Of a DNA stretch of 64,000 nucleotides, positions 8,299-17,305 are shown in pieces. The stretch's first letter is position 1. Every line of letters begins with the position of its first letter. Origin of the DNA: Clostridium sp. UBA701 (GTDB lineage Bacteria > Bacillota > Clostridia > Clostridiales > Clostridiaceae); the NCBI GenBank assembly GCA_002298125.1, contig DBMJ01000011.1:310001-374000 (forward strand), written 5' to 3'. The position numbers and the translations under genes were made by a program. The notes under the pieces were generated by a model, which had not been told where the DNA came from, did not search any database, and saw only the letters and a program-made list of their open reading frames with translations.

Positions 8299-11200
8299 TT
8301 ATTGGTTTGCTAGTTTCTTATAATTCTCTAGTCTTTCCTTGGCATCAGCTTCTGTTTTATTAAACAGTTCTTCTGCTCTCTCTGGATAAATCTTGTGTAA
8401 GGAGGAATAACGCACCTCACCCATCAAGTAATCCCTAAAGGAAGCTGTAGGCTCTTTTGAATCTAGTGTAAATGGATTCTTTCCTTCTGCCTTTAGCGTT
8501 GGATTATATCTGTAGAGTGACCAATATCCGCACTCAACAGCTTTCTTTTCCTCTAATTGGCTGCATCCCATACCTGCTTTAATACCATGGTTTATACATG
8601 GTGCATATGCAATGATAAGAGATGGTCCATCATAAGCTTCTGCTTCCATAATTGCCTTTATGGTCTGGTTATGGTCTGCTCCCATAGCTATTTGAGCTAC
8701 ATATACATATCCATAACTGGCAGCCATCATTCCAAGATCCTTTTTCTTTGTCTTCTTTCCAGAAGCTGCAAATTTAGCTATAGCTGAGGAAGGAGTTGAC
8801 TTAGAGGATTGACCACCAGTATTTGAATATACCTCTGTGTCAAATACCAACACATTTACATTTTCTCCTGAAGCTAACACATGGTCTAATCCACCGTAGC
8901 CTATATCATAAGCCCAACCATCTCCACCAAAAATCCACTGAGACTTTTTAGTAAGATAATCCTTTTTACTATAAATCTCCTTTAGAATTTCGTTGCTTTC
9001 TAATTCTTTTTCAAGAATTGGTAAAAGCTTAGCTGTTGCTTCTTTTGATTCATTTCCCTTATTTCTATTTTCATGCCAATTTGTAAGTTCAACCTTTAAT
9101 TCCTGAGATATATCTGTGTTTAACGCACCCTCAACTAATAGAGCTAATTTTTCTCTTATCTGCCCTACTCCAAGGTACATTCCTAAACCAAATTCTGCAT
9201 TATCCTCAAATAATGAGTTAGCCCAAGCAGGTCCACGTCCTTGTGCATCCTTGCAATATGGTGTGGAAGGTGCACTTCCTCCCCATATAGAAGAACAACC
9301 TGTAGCATTGGCAATCATCATTCTATCACCAAATAATTGAGTTACAAGTCTAGCATAAGGAGTTTCTCCGCAGCCAGCGCAGGCTCCGCTAAATTCAAGG
9401 TATGGCAGTTCAAACTGACTTCCCTTAACGGTCTTATTGTTCATTGGATTTGTCTTTCTTGGAAGTCTGATGAGGTAATCCCAATCTTCAGTCTTCTTTA
9501 ACTGAGTTTCGATTGGCTTCATAATCAGTGCCTTTTCTTTTGCTGGACATACTTCAGCACAGTTTCCACATCCAGTACAGTCTAGAACGCTTACTCCTAT
9601 TCTGAAATTAAGACCCTCAAATGACTTTCCTCCAGCTGCTTTCTTAGCATCAAAGCCTTCAGGTGCCTTATTAACCTCTTCTTCAGAGAGAAGGAATGGC
9701 CTAATAACTGCATGTGGACATACATAGGAACATTGATTACATTGTATACAATTGTCTTTCTGCCACTCAGGTACATTTACTGCTATACCTCTCTTTTCAT
9801 AAGCAGCAGTTCCCATTGGGAAGGTTCCATCTGGAGATTCTATGAAAGCACTTACAGGAAGCTTATCTCCCTCTTGAGCATTCATTGGTTCTAATATATT
9901 CTTAATGAAAGCAGGGATATCTCTATCGTCCACTTCATTTACTTCAAGGTCTTTCCAATGAGCAGGTATCTCTACCTTTTTCAAAGCCTGTATTCCTCTA
10001 TCTATAGCTTCATGATTCATACGAACTATTTTATCACCCTTTAGTCCGTAAGATTGAACTACTGCATCCTTTAGGTATTTAACAGCATCCTCTAGTGGAA
10101 TTATGTTCGCAAGCTTAAAGAAGGCTGCCTGCATTATCATATTAATTCTTCCACCAAGGCCAATCTCTTGAGCAATATCCACTGCATCTAGTGTATAGAA
10201 GTTAATATTATGCTGAGCAATATATTTCTTCATCTTATTTGGTAAATGCTGCTCTACTTCCTCTGCATTCCATATACAATTTAGCAGGAAGGAGCCATTA
10301 TCCTTAAGTCCAGCTAATACATCATACTTGTTTACATAAGACTGATTGTGGCAAGCTATGAAATCTGCTCTGTTAATAAGGTAAGGTGACTTTATAGGCT
10401 TCTTACCAAATCTTAAATGAGATATGGTTATTCCACCAGATTTCTTAGAATCATAAGCAAAATATGCCTGAGCATACATGTCAGTATGATCTCCAATTAT
10501 CTTTATAGCACTCTTATTTGCACCAACAGTTCCATCGGAGCCTAAACCCCAGAATTTACATGCAACAGTGCCCTTAGCTGTAGTGTCTATTTCATTTGTT
10601 ACAGGTAGTGACAGATGAGTAACATCATCAGTAATACCAATAGTAAATCCATTCTTAGGAGCATCTGATTTAAGGTTGTCAAATACAGAAAGAATCTGTC
10701 CTGGTGTAGTGTCCTTTGAGCCTAAACCATATCTTCCTCCAATAATTACTGGTCTTAGTTCACTTTCGTAGAATGCATTTCTAACATCCTGGTAAAGTGG
10801 CTCACCAGCTGAACCTGGTTCCTTTGTTCTATCAAGAACAGCAATTTTCTTTACTGTGCTTGGTATATGTTTAAAGAAATGTTTAAGTGAGAATGGTCTA
10901 TATAGATGTACCTGAAGTAATCCAACCTTTTCTCCTCTTTCATTTAAGTAATCCACAGTTTCTTCTACTACCTCGCATACAGAACCCATTGCTATAATTA
11001 AGTGCTCTGCATCAGGTGCTCCAACATAGTTAAATAGATCATAATTTCTACCAGTAATGGCATTTACCTTTTGCATATACTCCTCTACTATTTCAGGAAG
11101 AGCATCGTAATATCTGTTTGAAGCCTCTCTGCCTTGGAAATAAATATCTGGATTTTGTGCAGTACCACGAGTAACTGGACGCTCTGGGTTTAGTGATTTA

Positions 11201-11811
11201 TTTCTAAACTCATCAACGTATTTAGGCTCAAGCAAGCCCCTTAATTCCTCATAATCCAATACTTCTATCTTTTGCACTTCATGAGAGGTTCTAAATCCAT
11301 CAAAGAAATTTACAAAAGGCACCTTTCCTTTTAATGTGGAAAGATGTGAAACAGCAGATAAGTCCATAACATCCTGAACACTGCTTGATGCAAGTAGTGC
11401 AAAGCCTGTTTGTCTTGCTGCCATTACATCTTGATGATCTCCAAATATGGATAAAGCATGAGCTGCTATTGCTCGAGCACTAACATGGAAAACTGCAGGT
11501 AATAATTCTCCAGCAATCTTATACATATTAGGTATCATAAGAAGTAATCCTTGGGATGCTGTAAAGGTAGTTGTAAGTGCTCCTGCTTGAAGAGAACCGT
11601 GAACTGCTCCTGCAGCTCCCCCCTCAGATTGCATCTCCATAACCTTGACTTCCTGTCCAAAGAGATTTTTTCTTCCTTGAGAACTCCACTCATCTACATG
11701 CTCCGCCATTGGAGATGAAGGTGTAATAGGATAAATAGCTGCCACGTCTGTGAATGCATAGGCTACGTGGGCAGCAGCCGTATTACCATCCATGGTCTTC
11801 ATTTTTCTCAT
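8299..11811 (-). CDS. nifJ: Pyruvate:ferredoxin (flavodoxin) oxidoreductase
   Basis: This enzyme converts pyruvate and CoA to acetyl-CoA, CO2 and reduced ferredoxin, the central oxidative step of clostridial fermentation. The 1170-residue length is normal for the single-chain form. In order I see the pyruvate-binding domain (YPITPSSPMAEH), a domain II/gamma part (FWGLGSDGTVGANKSAIKII), two 4Fe-4S motifs (CIQCNQCSYVCP and CTGCGNCAEVCP), and the thiamine-diphosphate domain (GGDGWAYDIGYGGLDHV, SNTGGQSSKSTP). The ATG at 11811 follows AAGG; a TTG one codon earlier is possible. The gene stands alone between a promoter and a hairpin. Confidence 0.97.
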   Translation of the reverse strand: MRKMKTMDGNTAAAHVAYAFTDVAAIYPITPSSPMAEHVDEWSSQGRKNLFGQEVKVMEMQSEGGAAGAVHGSLQAGALTTTFTASQGLLLMIPNMYKIAGELLPAVFHVSARAIAAHALSIFGDHQDVMAARQTGFALLASSSVQDVMDLSAVSHLSTLKGKVPFVNFFDGFRTSHEVQKIEVLDYEELRGLLEPKYVDEFRNKSLNPERPVTRGTAQNPDIYFQGREASNRYYDALPEIVEEYMQKVNAITGRNYDLFNYVGAPDAEHLIIAMGSVCEVVEETVDYLNERGEKVGLLQVHLYRPFSLKHFFKHIPSTVKKIAVLDRTKEPGSAGEPLYQDVRNAFYESELRPVIIGGRYGLGSKDTTPGQILSVFDNLKSDAPKNGFTIGITDDVTHLSLPVTNEIDTTAKGTVACKFWGLGSDGTVGANKSAIKIIGDHTDMYAQAYFAYDSKKSGGITISHLRFGKKPIKSPYLINRADFIACHNQSYVNKYDVLAGLKDNGSFLLNCIWNAEEVEQHLPNKMKKYIAQHNINFYTLDAVDIAQEIGLGGRINMIMQAAFFKLANIIPLEDAVKYLKDAVVQSYGLKGDKIVRMNHEAIDRGIQALKKVEIPAHWKDLEVNEVDDRDIPAFIKNILEPMNAQEGDKLPVSAFIESPDGTFPMGTAAYEKRGIAVNVPEWQKDNCIQCNQCSYVCPHAVIRPFLLSEEEVNKAPEGFDAKKAAGGKSFEGLNFRIGVSVLDCTGCGNCAEVCPAKEKALIMKPIETQLKKTEDWDYLIRLPRKTNPMNNKTVKGSQFELPYLEFSGACAGCGETPYARLVTQLFGDRMMIANATGCSSIWGGSAPSTPYCKDAQGRGPAWANSLFEDNAEFGLGMYLGVGQIREKLALLVEGALNTDISQELKVELTNWHENRNKGNESKEATAKLLPILEKELESNEILKEIYSKKDYLTKKSQWIFGGDGWAYDIGYGGLDHVLASGENVNVLVFDTEVYSNTGGQSSKSTPSSAIAKFAASGKKTKKKDLGMMAASYGYVYVAQIAMGADHNQTIKAIMEAEAYDGPSLIIAYAPCINHGIKAGMGCSQLEEKKAVECGYWSLYRYNPTLKAEGKNPFTLDSKEPTASFRDYLMGEVRYSSLHKIYPERAEELFNKTEADAKERLENYKKLANQ

Positions 11812-11897
11812 CAATACAAACCTTCTTTCTTAAAGATATTTATTCTGCTAAGATTGTGCTAAATAATGCAGAATAACCAAAATTAACTCATAGTTCT

Positions 11898-11925
11898 AAT
11901 ATACACTAACCACAGTAAATTTCAA
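11898..11925 (-). promoter_or_regulatory. Sigma-A promoter of PFOR
   Basis: Minus-strand TTGAAA and TATATT are separated by 16 bases, about 85 bases upstream of the PFOR start. The positions fit a vegetative promoter. I looked for a Rex-type operator (TTGTTAA-N4-TTAACAA) and found no convincing match. Confidence 0.5.
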
Positions 11926-12026
11926 GGGCAAGCAATAATAATTATAATTTAATACAAATGATTAACAAAGATTTAATAATTAATGAATAACCCTCTAGAG
12001 CTACTGCTTAAACACATTGCTTTTTA

Positions 12027-14303
12027 TTAAGCCCCGCTTACTAACTCTCTAATGGAGCTTATATCAGCCCTTGTTAGATATCCTTTAAAGCTTAGGCTGT
12101 GCTCTATGGCTTTCTTCATAGCAGAGCTGCTACCTGGTAAAAGTGGATTTTCTCTTCCTGTTCCCTCCTCTACAAAGAGAAGATTGTTATCCTTTAATAG
12201 CTCCATTTGGATAAATCCCCTGTGTTCTAAATATCTTAAAACTGTAAAGACAACTCCCTCCTCTTCTCCTAAGAGAGCACAAAGCTTATCTATTAAAATA
12301 TAATTATTATTTATATTTATAGCTTTTTTTAGTATTCCAATACATCTTTTGATTAATTCACTATAGGTAGATATAATTTTTTTATATGCCAACACCAGCT
12401 GCTGTGCTTCTGATTTTAAAAGCAGTTCCCTAAGTATCTGGGAAGTGGGAGGGATTGAGTATAATATGAGAGTTTTAGCCTTAGGTAGGTTGTACCTGTT
12501 ATAACATACTCCCTTTGGCAGCAAAAGACCTTCTGCGTATACTACGCCCTCTTCAAAATGTTCTTTAATTAAGCTTAGTTCAACATCTCTATAATCAAAA
12601 ATATCCCCGTCAAAAGAGTAGCTTGGTATATGAGACATTACAGATATGTTTATAAGTTGCAGCTGCAGCTCTTCACTGTGCTTAAAATTCCAAGAGGTTA
12701 ACTTATAAACTACGGTGGCAGTCTTACCTAAAAGCCCCAGGGATACCTCATTCCACTTTATGGCCCTTATCCTCATATTATCCTTTTCTAGAGTATATTC
12801 AGTATGTTTTTCCTTAAAGGTTTTTTCCTGTACCACTAAAAAGCCTTCGCCGTAAAAGGTTGGGGCTTCAAAGCCTGCTCCAAATGGTCCTAGCCTTCCC
12901 ACGGAGGCGTAGGTGTCTAGGTTTAACTCATGTGCTTCTAGCTTTAAATCTGCATATAGCATTTTCCTGCTGCTTTGAATATTTTTAGCATATGCAGCTC
13001 TTTCCATGGAATCCTTAAAAATACTATAATTAGCTTCCTCCAAGGAAAGTCCTGCAGCCTCTCTATGTCCTCCAAATTGTGAAAGATAAGAGCTGCATTC
13101 CTTTATGAGCTCATAGATGTCAACTTCCTCTATTGATCTAGCAGATCCAACTAAGATGTTTTTTTCTATGTTCTTAGAAAATAGCAAGGTAGGCTTATGG
13201 TACTTTTCTGCTATTTTTCCAGCAGCTATGCCAAGCACACCTTGATGCCAGCTTGGATTATATAGAATTATCACATCTTTTTCTATGCTCTCTGCCTTAA
13301 GCTCAGCTTCCTCAACTATACTCTCCTGAAGCTCTCTACGCAGACTGTTTAGCTCCTCAAGCTTTTGTGCAAGCTTCACTGCTTTCTCATAATCCCGACA
13401 TAGGAGAAGCTCAACAGCAAGGGAGGCATTATGAAGTCTACCTGCAGCATTTATCCTAGGGCAAAGCTGAAAGGCTATTTCTTCCTCATCCTTTAATTTT
13501 CTTCCCTTACCTACCACATCTGTCAGAGCTTTTAAGCCCATTCTTTCTGGATTTATAACGTATTTTATGCCCTTTTGCAAGAATGTTCGATTTTGATTTT
13601 CAATTCTCACTACGTCTGCAATAGTAGACATGGCCACTAAATCTAACAAAAGAGCCTCCTCCATATAATGCTCTCTTAAGTCCAGTAATTCCTTTGCCAA
13701 AAAATATGCCATGCCACAGCCACTGATAAATGCAGCTTTATGCTTTTCTGGAAGCAGCTTTGGATTTAAAATATAATGAGCAGGAGGAAGTATATCTGGA
13801 AGGCTGTGGTGATCTGTAACAATTACTTCCATGCCTAATTCTAAGGCACAAGTAATTTCATCAAGGTTATTAATTCCACAGTCACAGGTAATTATGAGCT
13901 TAACCCCACTTATGGCCGCATTTTCTATTACTTCCCTATTCATGCCATAGCCTTCTTTAAATCTATCTGGAACATGGTAGAGGATTTCTTTTGAGAACTC
14001 ATCTAAAACCTGTTTTAGAAGTGTTGTAGCAGTAACCCCATCTACATCATAATCACCATATATCATAATTTTATGGTTGTTTTCAAGGTGATAGTTAATC
14101 CTTTGTGCTGCAGGATAAAGAGGTAATATACCTCTCAAATCTTCTTCTACCAGCTCTTTTTCTCTAAAAAATTCTTTAATTTTCTGAGTGGTATCATAGC
14201 CTCTTATGGCTAAGAGCTTCGCTGCTATTTCACCTTCACATAGTGCAATAGCTTCTTCACTCACCTCAATATTCTTATTATATTTAACCTTAAAATCCTG
14301 CAT
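12027..14303 (-). CDS. recJ: RecJ-family single-strand DNA exonuclease, long form
   Basis: RecJ degrades single-stranded DNA 5' to 3' in recombination and repair. This 758-residue protein has the DHH phosphoesterase motifs DYDVDG (84-89) and DHH (164-166), then the DHHA1 domain with FGGHREAAG. An extra C-terminal region of roughly 190 residues resembles the extension of Bacillus-type RecJ. The ATG at 14303 has AAGGTGG upstream; an upstream TTG overlapping the nuclease stop is less likely. It is the last gene of the helicase-nuclease cluster. A second, shorter RecJ is encoded at 26184-27959. Confidence 0.9.
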   Translation of the reverse strand: MQDFKVKYNKNIEVSEEAIALCEGEIAAKLLAIRGYDTTQKIKEFFREKELVEEDLRGILPLYPAAQRINYHLENNHKIMIYGDYDVDGVTATTLLKQVLDEFSKEILYHVPDRFKEGYGMNREVIENAAISGVKLIITCDCGINNLDEITCALELGMEVIVTDHHSLPDILPPAHYILNPKLLPEKHKAAFISGCGMAYFLAKELLDLREHYMEEALLLDLVAMSTIADVVRIENQNRTFLQKGIKYVINPERMGLKALTDVVGKGRKLKDEEEIAFQLCPRINAAGRLHNASLAVELLLCRDYEKAVKLAQKLEELNSLRRELQESIVEEAELKAESIEKDVIILYNPSWHQGVLGIAAGKIAEKYHKPTLLFSKNIEKNILVGSARSIEEVDIYELIKECSSYLSQFGGHREAAGLSLEEANYSIFKDSMERAAYAKNIQSSRKMLYADLKLEAHELNLDTYASVGRLGPFGAGFEAPTFYGEGFLVVQEKTFKEKHTEYTLEKDNMRIRAIKWNEVSLGLLGKTATVVYKLTSWNFKHSEELQLQLINISVMSHIPSYSFDGDIFDYRDVELSLIKEHFEEGVVYAEGLLLPKGVCYNRYNLPKAKTLILYSIPPTSQILRELLLKSEAQQLVLAYKKIISTYSELIKRCIGILKKAININNNYILIDKLCALLGEEEGVVFTVLRYLEHRGFIQMELLKDNNLLFVEEGTGRENPLLPGSSSAMKKAIEHSLSFKGYLTRADISSIRELVSGA

Positions 14304-14317
14304 ACTCCACCTTCTTG

Positions 14318-15091
14318 TCAATTAAAATCTATCTCTTCAATTTCATCCCAGTTAAAATCTATAAGCTCTTCTTCTATAATAGAGAAGTCCACTCTTTCTC
14401 CCTTGCAAAAATATTTTAACTCACACCTTTTGCAATGTGTCCTATTCCTATCCTCTTTTATATTATCAAAGTCAAAGTTATATATTTCTTCAATTAAATT
14501 ACTTAAGATTTCTTTATACTCTTTCTTTAGTACCTCATTATATGGAATAGAAATAATGTCTTTATCATAAGATGCCTGCCAATAATGCATAAATATCCTA
14601 TCTGTTTTAATGTCTTCTTTATTTAGGTAGGCAAGACTTTTACCTAAAATATAAAGATATACCAAGGTCTGAAGATCATATTTCATCTCATCCCTGTTCA
14701 TCTTTGCTCTATTGGTCTTCCAATCTATTATATGAATGCTATCTTCTTCAACAACTAGCAAATCATATTTGGCCTGTAGTGGAAAATCAAGTCTAAGCCT
14801 CAACTCAAATTCAGGCTTATATAATTTATCCTTATCTATGGGGTATTGAGCCTTGAGATTTAAGAACCATAGCTTTAGCTCCTCATCTTCTATGTATTCT
14901 TCTCCAGGCTCTATACCAGAAAAATATCGTTGTGCAAGGAGGTGAAAGCTTATGCCCCGCTGAAAGACTTCACTATTAGTACTCCATCTCATGTTATCCA
15001 TATATATTTGTTTAAACTTCAACGGACATAGCTTAAAAACCTTTAGAGAATTTTGACTAAAAGTGAAATTTTTATTGTCTTTTAAGTTCAT
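14318..15091 (-). CDS. Stand-alone PD-(D/E)XK nuclease with Fe-S cluster cysteines (RecB/AddB-nuclease type)
   Basis: The 257-residue protein is a RecB-family nuclease domain on its own. I see H50, D110, the D123-W-K125 core (IIDWKT) and the Q141-x3-Y145 motif. C22 plus C220, C223 and C229 (CKRCELKYFC) match the one-plus-three cysteine pattern that holds a 4Fe-4S cluster in AddB and Cas4 nucleases. The ATG at 15091 overlaps the end of the helicase gene by 20 bases and follows AGGTGTG. In AddAB the same domain is the C-terminus of a helicase-like protein, so here it appears separated. It could also be called Cas4-like, but no CRISPR genes are nearby. Confidence 0.85.
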   Translation of the reverse strand: MNLKDNKNFTFSQNSLKVFKLCPLKFKQIYMDNMRWSTNSEVFQRGISFHLLAQRYFSGIEPGEEYIEDEELKLWFLNLKAQYPIDKDKLYKPEFELRLRLDFPLQAKYDLLVVEEDSIHIIDWKTNRAKMNRDEMKYDLQTLVYLYILGKSLAYLNKEDIKTDRIFMHYWQASYDKDIISIPYNEVLKKEYKEILSNLIEEIYNFDFDNIKEDRNRTHCKRCELKYFCKGERVDFSIIEEELIDFNWDEIEEIDFN

Positions 15092-17276
15092 GCTGCTCAC
15101 ACCTACCTTCCACAAAATCCTTTATAAGCATAAAATATGAGGAAGGCTGTCTTAGATTATTGCCTTCTTTTCTATGCGCATTTATAATTAAGTTTTCTTT
15201 TGCCCTAGTTATTCCAACATATAAAAGTCTTATTCTCTCTTTGATGGTTTCAAGTCTAGCCTTAGCAACTGGGTCTATGGGCTCATTCCCTGACAATAGC
15301 TTATCTAATTCCGCTTTATATATAGCAGACATATTGCTATATTTTTCCTTAGCATAAAAATTTTCACCTAAGAATTTGTCCTTTAGGTTATATGGAAAAT
15401 CCGAAGAATTTAGACACATGAGCATTACAAAATCCCATTCTAGCCCTTTGCTCTTATGATAAGTTGAAAGGGTCAATTGCCCTGGTTTGGCTTGATACCC
15501 CTTTAACTCATATACGAATTTAGCAAAATAATTAAATCGATTATTTTTTGTACTAATTAATTCCTTAGCCAAATCAGATATCGTCCATTTTGGATTTGTA
15601 ATAAAGAGATATTTTACATCATTAGCCACATTATAAAGTAATGCCCTCTCCTCCCTTGTAAATGCCAGCTTTTCTCCCACATATATGATAAGCTGCTCCA
15701 CTGTACTCCTTGAAAATTGAAGTAAGTCCCTTATAACCTCTCTGTTTTCTATAAAGCACTGGAAGCTCTTACTTTCATATGCCTCTGCACACATTATTCC
15801 CTTAGGAATTACCTCTCCTATAGGAAAGAGCAGCATTTCTGTAGCCACCCTTGGAAGCTCCTTTAAAAACACATCCTCTTCTCCATTGTCCACATAGAAA
15901 ACTTCCTTTATTACCTGGGATAATGCTTCACCGCTCCATGGATTTGAAATAAATTCCAGTATATATCCAAGCTTTCTAGTTATTGCTGTCCTCTCCCCAG
16001 AAGTACTGTCTAGCTCCTCATAGGGTAGTTCAGGAGCAAGTTCTTTTATTTGCTCTATTACCTGCTGTATCTTATATCCGCTTGGTAATAACATGGCCAT
16101 AGTCTTATCTGGATACATCTTTCTGTATGTATCACACAGCTTTATAGATCTTTTTATCTCATCTTCAAAACTATCATACAGGTATGCTCTTATACCATAC
16201 TTCTCTGTTACTGGATTTTTAAATGGATCATCCTTGCCAAGTGGCAGAATTTTCTGGTCTTGAAGTGCATCTCTACAGCTTTCAAGCTCATGCTTCTCTC
16301 TTGTAAAGGCAACTAAAAAATTTGCAAGATCTATTATATCCTCACTGCTTCTTCCAGCAGTAAGCATTTTTTCTACTCTTGCTGCCCTTTCACAAAAGCT
16401 AAGAAATAGTTCTGGATCAGAAGATGTAAAAGTAGACATAATGGCTTGGTTACCGTCCCCAACCCTAACAAGACTCCCATGCTTTTCACTAATTATGCTC
16501 AGCAGGGTTTGCTGTATAAGATTACTGTCCTGTGCCTCATCTTCAAAGACATAAGCATAGCGCAGCTGAAACTTGTGCCTTATTTCTTCTTTTTCACTAA
16601 GTATTTTCACAGCATAGTATAAAATGTCATTGTAATCTATAAAGCCTGAATTCTTTAGCTGTTCATCATATCTTCTGTAAACCCAAGCAGGGAGCTTTAG
16701 TTCCTCAGTGTTTTCGCTGCCCTCTACCATAGCTAAGAAACTCTGTGCTGAGATACCCTTACATTTTAATTCTCCTATTAAATACTTTATTGCTTTTTTA
16801 AGAGAGTCCTGCAGCATTTCATATGCTCTTCCCTCACGGCCTTTAATCTTATCTTCATTGAGGTATTCTCTAAACCGTTCACCCCTTAGAAGCTTATAGT
16901 CTGTTATACACCTGTCTATAATAGAAATCTGTGTAACATCATCTACTAAAGTTACATCCTCTTGTAAGTTAACGTACTCAGGACTCTCTCTGACTATCTG
17001 CATGGCTAAGCTGTGTATAGTCATAACCTCATAATCCTTATTAGCCTTTATTCCCTTTTCATTTAATAGGTTATAGATTCTATTTTTAAAATTACTTACA
17101 GAGCTGTTCATGTAGGTTACTATAAGAATTTTCCCTTCTTTAGTTTTTCCCATTTCAATGAGCCTTGCAGTAAGATTAGATAATATGAAGGTCTTGCCTG
17201 CACCAGGTACAGAAGGCACCGCCATAATTCCTTCTGTATACTCCATTATTTTTTTCTGTTCTTGTCTAAACTTCAC
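15072..17276 (-). CDS. UvrD/Rep-type superfamily 1A DNA helicase
   Basis: SF1A helicases unwind DNA 3' to 5' using ATP. The 734-residue protein shows a Q-motif-like RQEQ, Walker A PSVPGAGKT (21-29), motif II VFEDEAQD (243-250), motif III GDGNQAIM (273-280), motif V TYHKSKGLEWDFVML and motif VI GITRAKENLI (688-697). All ATPase motifs look intact. There is no nuclease domain, unlike AddA. The GTG start lies 7 bases after GAGGAGG. It is followed by the nuclease gene with a 20-base overlap and preceded by a second helicase-like gene 29 bases away. Confidence 0.93.
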   Translation of the reverse strand: MKFRQEQKKIMEYTEGIMAVPSVPGAGKTFILSNLTARLIEMGKTKEGKILIVTYMNSSVSNFKNRIYNLLNEKGIKANKDYEVMTIHSLAMQIVRESPEYVNLQEDVTLVDDVTQISIIDRCITDYKLLRGERFREYLNEDKIKGREGRAYEMLQDSLKKAIKYLIGELKCKGISAQSFLAMVEGSENTEELKLPAWVYRRYDEQLKNSGFIDYNDILYYAVKILSEKEEIRHKFQLRYAYVFEDEAQDSNLIQQTLLSIISEKHGSLVRVGDGNQAIMSTFTSSDPELFLSFCERAARVEKMLTAGRSSEDIIDLANFLVAFTREKHELESCRDALQDQKILPLGKDDPFKNPVTEKYGIRAYLYDSFEDEIKRSIKLCDTYRKMYPDKTMAMLLPSGYKIQQVIEQIKELAPELPYEELDSTSGERTAITRKLGYILEFISNPWSGEALSQVIKEVFYVDNGEEDVFLKELPRVATEMLLFPIGEVIPKGIMCAEAYESKSFQCFIENREVIRDLLQFSRSTVEQLIIYVGEKLAFTREERALLYNVANDVKYLFITNPKWTISDLAKELISTKNNRFNYFAKFVYELKGYQAKPGQLTLSTYHKSKGLEWDFVMLMCLNSSDFPYNLKDKFLGENFYAKEKYSNMSAIYKAELDKLLSGNEPIDPVAKARLETIKERIRLLYVGITRAKENLIINAHRKEGNNLRQPSSYFMLIKDFVEGRCEQHELKRQ

Positions 17277-17305
17277 CCTATAGCCTCCTCTATGGAATTT
17301 TTCAG

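Noticed and set aside
11812..12026. Rex redox operator upstream of PFOR
   Set aside because: TTGTTAATCATTTGTATTAA resembles half a site only; the second half-site does not match.
14318..15091. Cas4 of a CRISPR system
   Set aside because: No cas1, cas2 or repeat array is present; the context is helicase and RecJ genes.
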